From: Collinsella aerofaciens
GTDB taxonomy: Bacteria; Actinomycetota; Coriobacteriia; Coriobacteriales; Coriobacteriaceae
Direction of reading: 5' to 3'
DNA length: 24,151 nucleotides
NCBI GenBank assembly: GCA_905213725.1
Contig: CAJMJM010000016.1
Coordinates: forward strand, 1 to 24,151
A program made the translations under genes and the position numbers. The notes under the pieces were generated by a model, which had not been told where the DNA came from, searched no databases, and worked only from the letters and a program-made list of their open reading frames with translations. This document shows, piece by piece, positions 6,487 through 14,497 of the stretch; the first letter of the stretch is position 1; every line of letters starts with the position of its first letter.

Positions 6487-7512
6487 TTAGTTAAGACGCT
6501 CCACAAAGAAATCTGCCATGGAGAGGAACAGCTCGCGTGCGTGCGGATCAAGCTCAACGTTCTCGATGGCCGCTTTGGCCTTAGCGGTCAGGTCGAGCGC
6601 GTAAGTGTGGGCGTAATCGATGGAGTCGGTCTCCTGGAAGATCTCCACGGCGCGTGCGAGCTGCGCGGGATCATCGGTGCCCGAGGAAAGAATCGCCTCG
6701 ACCTCGTCGTGGTGGCGCTCATCAGAGAGGGCGTGTACGGCGACAAGCGTGCGCTTGCCCTCGGTGATGTCGGTGCGGAAGTCCTTGTTGGCGGCTTCCT
6801 TAGTGCCGACAAGGTTGAGCAGGTCGTCCTGAATCTGAAAGGCAAGGCCTGTGTGCAGGCCAAAGGCGCGCAGCGCTTCGATTTGCTCATCGCTGCCGCC
6901 GCCGATAATGGCTCCGGCGGCAAGCGGCGTGGCTCCGCTGTAAAACGCGGTCTTGTGCGTCGCCATGTCCAGGTAGTCATCAACCGAGATATCAAAGCGC
7001 CCGTCACGGACCCAACCCAGGTCGAGCGCTTGACCCTCGATGGTGCGGACGATCATCTCGGTAAGCTCGTGGAGCACGCGCAGCTTCACGTCGGACTCCA
7101 GCGTGGGGTCGTCGAGAACCGTCTTGGTGACCATAGTGAGCGCCAGGTCGCCGCAATTGATGGCAAGGCCCGTGCCCTCGGTAAGGTGCATGCAGGGCTT
7201 GCCTCGACGAAGCTGTCCGTTGTCGGCGATGTCGTCGTGGATCAGCGCGCCCGACTGGAAATGCTCGATGGCTGCCGCGGCGCTGCGGGCGCTCTCAAAG
7301 CTACCGCCCACTGCGGTTGCGGCGAGCATACAGATAAGCGGGCGGTGGCGCTTGCCGGCGTTGGCCGTAAAAGCCGAGAGCGGCGCATACAGGTAGCGCT
7401 CGATATCGGCAGAGGTCGCCTGTCCGTCAAAGAACGTGGCCAGATAGTCGTTAATCTGGTCAAAGTGCTGGGCTAAAAAGCTGGTAAACGGACTGGACAC
7501 GGGTTCTCGCAT
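6487..7512 (-). CDS. Polyprenyl (geranylgeranyl-type) diphosphate synthase
   Basis: This class I isoprenyl diphosphate synthase condenses isopentenyl diphosphate with allylic diphosphates in the cytoplasm, supplying quinone side chains or carrier lipids. Numbered from ATG 7512 (341 residues): GKRHRP at 53-58 binds IPP, the first Asp-rich motif is DDIAD at 93-97 followed by LRRGKP, and the second is at 229-233. The second motif reads DDLLN instead of the usual DDxxD, a conservative but notable change. GKRT follows at 252. The start is uncertain: ATG 7551 has no ribosome-binding site, ATG 7512 has AGAAAG too close, and GTG 7500 is also possible. It follows the PTS gene by about 110 nt on the same strand with no clear terminator between them. 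Confidence 0.85.
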   Translation of the reverse strand: MREPVSSPFTSFLAQHFDQINDYLATFFDGQATSADIERYLYAPLSAFTANAGKRHRPLICMLAATAVGGSFESARSAAAAIEHFQSGALIHDDIADNGQLRRGKPCMHLTEGTGLAINCGDLALTMVTKTVLDDPTLESDVKLRVLHELTEMIVRTIEGQALDLGWVRDGRFDISVDDYLDMATHKTAFYSGATPLAAGAIIGGGSDEQIEALRAFGLHTGLAFQIQDDLLNLVGTKEAANKDFRTDITEGKRTLVAVHALSDERHHDEVEAILSSGTDDPAQLARAVEIFQETDSIDYAHTYALDLTAKAKAAIENVELDPHARELFLSMADFFVERLN

Positions 7513-7625
7513 TCTTTCTGAGGTTGCGTTGATGCAATATGCAGACAACATATTGCCACATTAGGGCGTTTGGCGCGGCAGTTTTGGCGATTTGGGACAA
7601 CGGGCGTGCGTTTGATGGAGCGCGC

Positions 7626-10076
7626 CTAAATCAGCCCAAAATGCTCGAGCGCCGCAACGACACCGTCGTGATCGACGGTGTCGGTCACGTAATCGGCCTT
7701 ATCCTTGAGATAGTCCGGCGCATTGCCCATGGCGATACCGACATCGACGGCGTTCATCAGCGAGACGTCATTGCTGGCGTCGCCAATGCCGTATACGGTT
7801 CCGTGGTGGGGATCGAGGGCGTCGAGTACAGACTGGATGCCCCCGCGCTTCGTGCATTCGCGGGGCGAGATTTCGGTTACCTCGAGTTCGAGCTCGTTAA
7901 AGCACAGTAGCGGCTCAAGTGCCTTATCTTGAGCGATGTGGTTGGCGAGTGATGTAGACATCAAGATCTTGTAGACACTGTAATGTTGCAGCTGCGTGAC
8001 TGCGTCGCCCAGGGTGCGCGCGTATCCGGGAGCATCGGGCGCATCGGCACTCATGCGCACGACGCCGTTGAGGCCCTCAAAGCGGATGACCTCGCCCGAT
8101 TGCTCAAGATAGGGGGCAAGATGCTGCAGCATGCTGGGTGTCATCGACAGATCGCGAATTGCGTGTCCGTTGATCTCGGCGTAACCGCCCGCAAGACAGA
8201 CGATGCCGGTCCAGGGCAGCTCAAGAAGTTTGGGGTGGATGCAGCTCAGGGTACGTCCCGTGCAGATAAAGGCCATGTTGCCGTTGGCGACAAACTCGCG
8301 GATTGCCTGCGAAACCGCCTCGTTGGGATAGGGGGAGAGGTCCCGCTCGTCTTCGGGAAGGTCTTGGGCGAGCCTGGGGTCTTGCCAGGCGAGCGTTCCG
8401 TCGATATCGAAGAAGCAAATATCGCCGCGCTTATGGGCTGCGCTGGCGGCAGGGGAGGCCGAGGTGGTGGGCACAAATTCCGGCTCGAGGCCCATGATCT
8501 GGTCAAAATGCTCTTTAACGCGGGGAACGGAGATGCCGATGATCACCTGGGCGGTCTTGCCCGTAATGATGAGGCCTTTGGCACCCGCTGCGACAAACGA
8601 CGCGTTATCTGCAACGATGGAAGGGTCTGCGACCTCGACGCGCAGGCGCGTGGCGCAGTTGGTTGCGCCCACGATATTGCCAACGCCACCTAAAAGCTGA
8701 ATTACCCGCTCAGCGAGGACGTGATCTTGATCGGATCGACTATCGACCTCGTCATTGGGGGATTGCTCTTTGGCAAAGTCGCTTCCCGTTAAACAATCGA
8801 TTGCCGCGCGATTGGCAACATGATCCTCGCGGCCCGGTGTCTTAAGGTCATAGACCAAGATGAGTGCTCGAAAACTAACAAAAAAGATGAGGCTAAAGGC
8901 AAGGCCGATACCGAGCGCCAAAAGATAGGCACCGGCATGCGTGCGCATGAGCGGAATAAAGTTGAAGGCTGCCATCTCCATCAGGCCGCCCGAGAAGATG
9001 CCGACGATGCCAAAGAGATTCATGGTTGTGGCAAGGCAAGACGATAAGACGGCGTAGAGCAAAAAGAGCCCGGGGTGGGTGAACATAAAGAGAAACTCGA
9101 GTGGCTCGGTAACGCCGCAAACCACCGAGGCGATGATGGCGGGAACAAGGATGACCCTGAGGCCGGCGCGGCGCTCGGGTTTTGCGGTGGAGTAGAACGC
9201 AGCTGCGATGGCAGGAAGGCCAAAGAGCTTGACCCAGCCGGTGGCGGTAAAACCGGCCCACGGCGCAAGCTCATTAAGGGGGCGCGTGCTATGGGAGAGG
9301 ATGGGGAGCAAACTGCTCCACGTGGCGTAGATGCCGTCGTTAATGACCAGGTTGTCGTAGTAGATCGGCATGTAGAGCAGGTGGTGCAGGCCAAAGGGCT
9401 CGAGTGCTCGTTCTAAAAAGACAAAGATGCCCACGCCAAAGGGACCGACGCCTGCAAGCGCGTGACGCAGCGTATCGGTTACATCGTATACGTAGGGCAC
9501 GATGGCGGCCGAGATAGCAGCAAGGGCAAACACGGCAAAAAAGCTGATGAGGTAGACCAGCGAGGAGCCCGAGAAGGTGCCGAGCCAATCGGGAACCTTG
9601 GCATCGTAGAAGCGGTCATGGATGGCAACGACGGTTGCCGATACCGCCAGCGGGCCGATAATGCCGGTGTCGAGCGTCTTGATGCCGTCGATGACGGTGA
9701 TACCGCTGGCGGAGGTCAAAGATGACGGGTACTCAAGTCCAAGGTTGTCTCCGCTCAGCTTAATGATCTCGCTCAAAAAGAAGCAGTAGGCAAAATAGGC
9801 GACGAGAGCCTCGAGACAGCAACGAGCCGGTTGTTTTTGGGCAAGACCGATGGGCAGCGCTACGGCAAAAAGGAGCGGGAGGCGTTTAAAGACCGTCCAC
9901 GAGCCGCGCTGGATGATGGTCCAAAAAACGTACCAAGGGGTTCCGTATACGGCGAGATCGCCGACGATGTCCGCAGTCGTTGCGAGAGCGGAGACGCCGA
10001 CCATGAGGCCTGATATAGAAAACAGCATGGCGGGCGCGAACATTGCCCCGCCAAAGCGTTGGATTTTTTGCAGCAT
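7626..10076 (-). CDS. PTS EIICB (GlvC/MalX-type alpha-glucoside) fused to a HAD phosphatase
   Basis: The protein has 816 residues in three parts. Residues 1-415 are an EIIC membrane domain very like GlvC/MalX, with QRFGGAMF at the start, ERALEPFGLHH at 222-231 and GVTEPLEFLF at 321-330. Residues 450-530 are an EIIB domain with phosphorylation site Cys474 in NCATRLRV. Residues 552-816 are a Cof-type HAD hydrolase with DIDGT (557-561, nucleophile Asp557), CTGR (605-608) and GDASND (765-770). The transporter would phosphorylate an incoming alpha-glucoside, perhaps maltose or trehalose, and the HAD domain could dephosphorylate that product or another sugar phosphate. No EIIA domain and no phospho-alpha-glucosidase gene are present here. 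GGAAGG precedes ATG 10076. It diverges from a GntR regulator, which probably controls it. The fusion is uninterrupted, with no stop between domains. Confidence 0.88.
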   Translation of the reverse strand: MLQKIQRFGGAMFAPAMLFSISGLMVGVSALATTADIVGDLAVYGTPWYVFWTIIQRGSWTVFKRLPLLFAVALPIGLAQKQPARCCLEALVAYFAYCFFLSEIIKLSGDNLGLEYPSSLTSASGITVIDGIKTLDTGIIGPLAVSATVVAIHDRFYDAKVPDWLGTFSGSSLVYLISFFAVFALAAISAAIVPYVYDVTDTLRHALAGVGPFGVGIFVFLERALEPFGLHHLLYMPIYYDNLVINDGIYATWSSLLPILSHSTRPLNELAPWAGFTATGWVKLFGLPAIAAAFYSTAKPERRAGLRVILVPAIIASVVCGVTEPLEFLFMFTHPGLFLLYAVLSSCLATTMNLFGIVGIFSGGLMEMAAFNFIPLMRTHAGAYLLALGIGLAFSLIFFVSFRALILVYDLKTPGREDHVANRAAIDCLTGSDFAKEQSPNDEVDSRSDQDHVLAERVIQLLGGVGNIVGATNCATRLRVEVADPSIVADNASFVAAGAKGLIITGKTAQVIIGISVPRVKEHFDQIMGLEPEFVPTTSASPAASAAHKRGDICFFDIDGTLAWQDPRLAQDLPEDERDLSPYPNEAVSQAIREFVANGNMAFICTGRTLSCIHPKLLELPWTGIVCLAGGYAEINGHAIRDLSMTPSMLQHLAPYLEQSGEVIRFEGLNGVVRMSADAPDAPGYARTLGDAVTQLQHYSVYKILMSTSLANHIAQDKALEPLLCFNELELEVTEISPRECTKRGGIQSVLDALDPHHGTVYGIGDASNDVSLMNAVDVGIAMGNAPDYLKDKADYVTDTVDHDGVVAALEHFGLI

Positions 10077-10119
10077 GTTCTGCCTTCCGAATATCGAGGC
10101 GCGTTGCGCGTGGGGAAAC

Positions 10120-10249
10120 GTTTAAACAATGGATTCATTGTAGAGGACCAGACGATTGTCGTACCGGCAGTTTTGAGCGAAACCGATTTGGGCATGACAG
10201 AAACCGTCAACGGTTAAATCCTGTCGCTTTACCGATATTCGGTTTAAAC
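10120..10249. promoter_or_regulatory. Divergent PTS/gntR control region with repeated operators
   Basis: GTTTAAAC occurs twice (10120-10127 and 10242-10249), both followed by AA. The first lies just downstream of a minus-strand -10 candidate TACAAT (10137-10142 on the plus strand as ATTGTA). The second overlaps the likely -35 region of gntR, whose -10 candidate is TATCGT at 10265-10270. Other dyads are ACGATTGTCGT (10152-10162), AACCG-TCAA-CGGTT (10202-10215) and ACCGATATTCGGT (10231-10243). At least one regulator probably binds here; the GntR product is the obvious candidate for one of these dyads. Confidence 0.5.
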
Positions 10250-10305
10250 AACTTTAAGAAATGCTATCGTGCCTAGCCGGAAATGAATAATGTAGAGGTG
10301 AAACA

Positions 10306-11025
10306 ATGCCAAAAGCGATATACGAAGGAATCTACCGAGAAATACGCTCGCGCATCATTAATGGGACCTATGCGTTTCAGGAGATGCTGCCAACCGAAGC
10401 CGAGCTGACCGCGGAATTTGGCTGCACGCGCAATACCGTCCGCCGCGCTTTGAGCATGCTGGCCGACGGGATGTTTGTGCAGCCCATACACGGCAAGGGC
10501 GTGCGCGTTATTTGGCTTAAGGGCGAAACCGACATGTTGGGCGCACTCGAAGAGGTTGAGTCGTTTGGCGAGTTTGCAAAGCGCAACAATGCCGTTGCAT
10601 CGACGGACGTTAAGTCTTTCGAACATCTGGTTTGCACCGAGCAACTCTCTCGTCACCTGGGCTTTAAGGTGGGCGAGGAGTTGATTCGCGTAGTGCGTGT
10701 CCGAAGCCTCAACGGCAACGCGCGCCAAGTGGACCATGGCTATTTTTTGGCGTCGATCGCCAAGGGCCTGACTCCCGAGATCGCGGCAGATTCTATTTAC
10801 GGCTATCTGGAGCACAAGCGCGGTGTCAAAGTGATGGCGAGCCGTCGTACGGTGAGTGTCGAGCTCGCCAACGATGAGGACTGCAGCTATCTTGACCTCG
10901 GCAAATACAACTGCGTTGCCGTCATGGAGAGTCAGTCGTACACCTCGGATGGCATCTTGTTTGAGGTGACGCACACTCGCACACACCCCGAGATCTTCCA
11001 TTACCGCGTCAATTCCAAGCGATAG
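10306..11025 (+). CDS. GntR-family (HutC/TreR-like) transcriptional regulator
   Basis: The 239-residue protein has an N-terminal GntR winged helix at about 1-70: YEGIYREIRSRIINGTY, LPTEAELTAEFGCTRNTVRRAL and the wing ending HGKGVRV. Residues about 85-235 form a UTRA ligand-binding domain of the HutC subfamily. The N-terminal domain resembles trehalose repressor TreR, which responds to a sugar phosphate. Together with the divergent PTS gene this suggests a repressor relieved by the phosphorylated substrate. The ligand itself cannot be read from sequence. GAGGTG lies 5 nt before ATG 10306. A bidirectional terminator follows. Confidence 0.88.
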   Translation: MPKAIYEGIYREIRSRIINGTYAFQEMLPTEAELTAEFGCTRNTVRRALSMLADGMFVQPIHGKGVRVIWLKGETDMLGALEEVESFGEFAKRNNAVASTDVKSFEHLVCTEQLSRHLGFKVGEELIRVVRVRSLNGNARQVDHGYFLASIAKGLTPEIAADSIYGYLEHKRGVKVMASRRTVSVELANDEDCSYLDLGKYNCVAVMESQSYTSDGILFEVTHTRTHPEIFHYRVNSKR

Positions 11026-11063
11026 CCGGCTAGCTCGCAGCCTGACGAGACTCATGGCCTCAA

Positions 11064-11118
11064 AGAGAAAACGCCCGGTCAAACCGACGGTACATCGGCT
11101 TGACCGGGCGTTTTCTCT
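11064..11118 (+). terminator. Strong terminator after gntR
   Basis: AGAGAAAACGCCCGGTCAA (11064-11082) is matched perfectly by its inverted copy at 11100-11118, a 19-bp stem, with T-rich GTTTTCTCT within the 3' arm. The A-rich 5' side means it could also end minus-strand transcripts. Confidence 0.85.
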
Positions 11119-11136
11119 GCATTAGATAACAAATAA

Positions 11137-11331
11137 TTGTTTATACAAAACTTGTCAAGTATCAAGTTGAAATTACCGTTCACCGAAGTTTTTCTACCGC
11201 TCTAGTAATACTTGTTCAAACAACTAGCCAAATAGCGTATCGTTCAAATCAGCAAAAGGGGCAAAGTCCCCGAGCCAATCTCCGAAGGCGGCGGCAAAGG
11301 GTGCCGCCACGGTGTGAAAGGGTGGATTGTA
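11137..11331 (+). promoter_or_regulatory. Upstream region of the sugar ABC operon
   Basis: TTGTTT (11137-11142) and TATCAA (11160-11165) with a 17-bp spacer are one promoter candidate; TAATAC at 11206-11211 is a -10-like alternative with no good -35. TTGTTCAAACAA (11212-11223) is a 12-bp palindrome, TTGTT-CA-AACAA, related to the GTTTAAAC motif at the PTS, GntR and malQ promoters. ACTTGTCAAGT (11150-11160) is another dyad. A short hairpin, GGCGGC/GCCGCC, lies before the ribosome-binding site AAAGGGTGG. Confidence 0.45.
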
Positions 11332-12648
11332 ATGAAGAACGAAATGAGCAGAAGGCAGTTCCTGGGCTTTGCTGGTTCCGCGGCTGCAGTTCTTGGTCTG
11401 GGCCGCGTGGGTTGAGGTGGTTCTGCCGGCTCCGGCTCCTCTGCTTCTGGTGACGCTGCCGAGGTCTACTTCCTCCAATTCAAGCCCGAGGTCGACAAGG
11501 AGTGGAAGGAGATCGCCAAGGCCTATAAGAAGGAGAAGGGCGTCGAGGTCAAGATCGTGACCGCCGCTTCCAACACCTACGAGGAGAAGCTTAAGTCCGA
11601 GATGTCCAAGAGCTCCGCTCCGACCCTGTTCCAGGTCAACGGCCCCACCGGTCTTAAGAACTGGAAGGATTACTGCGCCGACCTGTCCGATACCAAGCTC
11701 CGCGGTGAGCTCATTGACGACTCCCTGGCTCTGCAGTCCGACGGCAAGGATCTGGGTATCGACTGGGTCCAGGAGAGCTTCGGCATCATCTACAACAAGC
11801 AGCTGCTCGAGAAGGCTGGCTACAAGGCCGAGGACATCAACTCCTTCGACAAGCTGAAGGCTTGTGCCGATGACATCCAGGCCCGCAAGGACGAGCTTGG
11901 TGTCGAGGGTGCCTTCACTTCCGCCGGCATGGACGACTCCTCCAGCTGGCGCTACACCACCCACCTTGCCAACATGCCGCTCTACTACGAGTTTGAGAAG
12001 GAGCACAACCAGGAGGACGACGAGATCAAGGGTGAGTTCCTCGACAACTACAAGCAGATCTTCGACCTGTACATCACCGACTCCACCTGCGATCCTTCGC
12101 AGCTTGCTTCCAAGACCGGCGACGACGCCACCAACGAGTTCGCAACCGGCAAGGCCGTCTTCTACCAGAACGGCTCTTGGGCCTACTCTGACCTCGTCAA
12201 GGCCGGCATGACCGACGATCAGATTGGCATGATGCCCATCTACATCGGTGTTGACGGCGAGGAGAACCAGGGCCTGTGCTCCGGCGGCGAGAACTATTGG
12301 TGCGTCAGTTCCCAGGCTTCCGAGGATGCCCAGAAGGCCACCGAGGACTTCATGTATTGGTGCGTCACCGCTGACACCCCGACCAGCATCATCGCCGACA
12401 AGATGGGTCTGACCGCTCCGTTCAAGAGCGCCAAGGAGACCACCAACGTCTTCTCGCAGCAGGCCGTTGCCATGGCCAAGGACGGCAAGAAGACCGTCGC
12501 TTGGGACTTCGTCTACATTCCCTCCGAGGAGTGGAAGAAGAACCTCAAGCAGGCTCTGATTGCCTACGCTGCCGATAACAGCAAGTGGGACGGCGTCAAG
12601 AACGCCTTCGTCGATGGCTGGAAGACCGAGAAGGCTGCTTCCGAGTAA
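11332..12648 (+). pseudogene. Sugar-binding lipoprotein of the ABC operon, with TGA at the lipobox Cys
   Basis: The frame from ATG 11332, behind AAAGGGTGG, begins MKNEMSRRQFLGFAGSAAAV, a Tat-type signal (SRRQFLG) with a hydrophobic core. Codon 28 (11413-11415) is TGA, followed in the same frame by GGSAGSGSSASGDA and then a full family 1-type solute-binding protein to TAA 12646-12648. The TGA stands exactly where the acylated lipoprotein Cys should be; one base change from TGC or TGT explains it. The total frame would be 438 residues. The residue three before it is Arg, unlike the usual Leu. Downstream restart, for example at ATG 11557, would lose about 75 residues including the signal peptide, so the protein should be non-functional unless UGA is read. 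The body (EVYFLQFKPEVDKEWKEIAK onward) is intact, so the loss looks recent. Substrate is probably a maltooligosaccharide-like sugar. Confidence 0.8.
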
Positions 12649-12679
12649 GCAGTTGCTGCCCAAGCTATCTGATTAGCGA

Positions 12680-12715
12680 CAGGGGGCGGGCAGACGTAGG
12701 TTTGCCCGCCCCCTG
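12680..12715 (+). promoter_or_regulatory. Intercistronic hairpin between binding protein and permease genes
   Basis: CAGGGGGCGGGCA (12680-12692) and TGCCCGCCCCCTG (12703-12715) form a perfect 13-bp stem with no T-run. Hairpins here in sugar ABC operons commonly stabilise the upstream message, so that binding protein is made in excess of the permeases. Confidence 0.7.
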
Positions 12716-12735
12716 CATATTGAAAGGACCCTTTT

Positions 12736-13590
12736 ATGGGCAAAGCACTCAAGCGCTGGTGGCCGCTCTTTATGCTGCCCACGTGCCTGGCGTTTATGAT
12801 CGGGTTCGTGATTCCCTTTATCCAGGGCTTCTATCTCTCGTTCTGCCAGTTTATTACCATTAACAACGCGCACTTTGTCGGTATCGAGAACTACGTGCGC
12901 GCATTGTCCGATTCGCAGTTTACCACGTCGTTCTTCTTTACGGTGGCGTTTGCCTTCCTGTCGACGGTGCTCATCAACGTGATTGCCCTCGCCATCGCGC
13001 AGGCGCTCACCCGCAAGGCGCTCAAGGGCACTAACATCTTCCGTACGATCTTCTTTATGCCGAACCTGATCGGCGGCATCGTGCTGGGCTACATCTGGCA
13101 GATCTTGATCAACTGCCTGCTCTCCAACATCGGCGCCCAGCTCATCGCCCTTAACTCTGCTGCTGGCTTCTGGGGCCTTATCATCCTGACCCTGTGGCAG
13201 CAGGTCGGCTACATGATGATCATCTACATCGCTGGTCTGCAGTCCATTCCGTCCGACTACATCGAGGCCGCCAAGGTCGACGGTGCCACGGCATGGCAGA
13301 CGTTTTGGAAGGTTAAGGTCCCTAACCTGATGCCGACCATCACCATCTGCCTGTTCCTGTCCATCACCAACGGCTTTAAGCTGTTCGACCAGAACCTCGC
13401 CCTTACCGGCGGCGCCCCCGCGCACTCCACCGAGATGCTCGCCCTGAACATCTACAACACGTTCTATTCGCGTGCCGGTATTGCATGGCAGGGCATCGGT
13501 CAGGCCAAGGCGGTTATCTTCTGCTTCCTGGTTGTTGCTATTTCCATGATCCAGCTTAAGGCCACGAGGTCCAAGGAGGTGCAGCAGTAA
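12736..13590 (+). CDS. Carbohydrate ABC transporter permease (MalF/MsmF type)
   Basis: This 284-residue inner-membrane permease has about six hydrophobic segments (around residues 13-35, 68-90, 105-128, 145-168, 200-215 and 255-275). The EAA loop that contacts the ATPase starts at 177: EAAKVDGATAWQTFWKVKVP. It forms the translocation channel with the next gene's product. AAAGGA lies 7 nt before ATG 12736. It overlaps the following gene by one base (TAATG), so the pair is translationally coupled. MalF-type permeases of this short class lack the large periplasmic loop of E. coli MalF. The specific sugar cannot be deduced. Confidence 0.93.
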   Translation: MGKALKRWWPLFMLPTCLAFMIGFVIPFIQGFYLSFCQFITINNAHFVGIENYVRALSDSQFTTSFFFTVAFAFLSTVLINVIALAIAQALTRKALKGTNIFRTIFFMPNLIGGIVLGYIWQILINCLLSNIGAQLIALNSAAGFWGLIILTLWQQVGYMMIIYIAGLQSIPSDYIEAAKVDGATAWQTFWKVKVPNLMPTITICLFLSITNGFKLFDQNLALTGGAPAHSTEMLALNIYNTFYSRAGIAWQGIGQAKAVIFCFLVVAISMIQLKATRSKEVQQ

Positions 13591-14429
13591 TGAAACGCGA
13601 TAAGGTTATCAACCGCGCGCTCTCGATTTTCTTTACGATCCTGTCGCTCGCGTGGATCTACCCCGTGTTCATGATTGCGCTTAATTCTTTTAAGAAAGCG
13701 ACCGCAATCAGCACCACCACGGCATTCGATCTGCTCACGCCCGAGACGTTCAACGGCCTCGCAAACTACATGCACGCCCTTAACGAGCAGGGCTTTGCCT
13801 CGGCATTTATGTACTCGCTCATCATCACGGTCACGTCGGTCGTGCTGATCTTGGTGTGCTGCTCCATGTGCGCTTGGTACGTGGTTCGTGTCAACAACAA
13901 GATCTCGAACTTCTTCTATTACCTGTTCGTGTTCTCGATGGTCGTGCCGTTCCAGATGCTCATGTTCACGCTGTCCAATTTGGCGGACCGCATCGGCTTT
14001 AACACGCCGTTCAACATCTGCTTTATCTATCTGGGCTTTGGCGCGGGCCTGGCGGTCTTTATGTTCGCCGGTTTTGTAAAGAACATCCCGCTCGAGATCG
14101 AGGAGGCGGCCATGATTGATGGCTGCAACCCGGTCCAGGTGTTCTTTAAGATCGTCCTTCCCATCATGAAGCCCACCTATCTTTCGGTCGGCATCCTCGA
14201 GACCATGTGGGTCTGGAACGACTATCTGCTGCCCTACCTTACGCTCGACTCCACCAAGTACAAGACCATTCCTATCTTGATTCAGTACTTCCGCGGCGGC
14301 TACGGCCACGTCGAGCTCGGCCCCATGATGGCCTGCATCATGATGGTCGTTATCCCCATCGTTATCATGTACATCCTCTGTCAGAAGTACATCATCGACG
14401 GCGTGGTGGCAGGTGCCGTCAAGGGCTAA
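13590..14429 (+). CDS. Carbohydrate ABC transporter permease (MalG/MsmG type)
   Basis: This 279-residue inner-membrane protein is the second permease subunit. Hydrophobic segments lie at about 12-32, 74-98, 108-128, 140-162, 198-212 and 246-264. The EAA loop starts at 171, reading EEAAMIDGCNPVQVFFKIVLP. The start codon shares its A with the stop codon of the upstream permease. The C-terminus is short, as usual for MalG-like subunits. Both permease genes are intact, so the transporter's only visible defect is in the binding-protein gene. Confidence 0.93.
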   Translation: MKRDKVINRALSIFFTILSLAWIYPVFMIALNSFKKATAISTTTAFDLLTPETFNGLANYMHALNEQGFASAFMYSLIITVTSVVLILVCCSMCAWYVVRVNNKISNFFYYLFVFSMVVPFQMLMFTLSNLADRIGFNTPFNICFIYLGFGAGLAVFMFAGFVKNIPLEIEEAAMIDGCNPVQVFFKIVLPIMKPTYLSVGILETMWVWNDYLLPYLTLDSTKYKTIPILIQYFRGGYGHVELGPMMACIMMVVIPIVIMYILCQKYIIDGVVAGAVKG

Positions 14430-14453
14430 TGCCGTAACTGTTTTGCAAGTTTC

Positions 14454-14480
14454 TGCGGCGCCCCTCAGCGCGGCGCCGCA
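14454..14480 (+). promoter_or_regulatory. Intercistronic hairpin before the ATPase gene
   Basis: TGCGGCGCC (14454-14462) and GGCGCCGCA (14472-14480) form a 9-bp GC stem with no T-run, just ahead of the ribosome-binding site. It may tune ATPase expression or message decay. Confidence 0.6.
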
Positions 14481-14497
14481 TATCGAAAGGTAGAGAC

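Noticed and set aside
11413..11450. Selenocysteine insertion at the TGA in the binding-protein gene
   Set aside because: The only hairpin just after the TGA is GCCGG-CT-CCGGC, with a two-base loop, unlike a bacterial SECIS. Selenocysteine at a lipobox is not an established feature and no sel genes are in view. A null mutation or sequence error is simpler.
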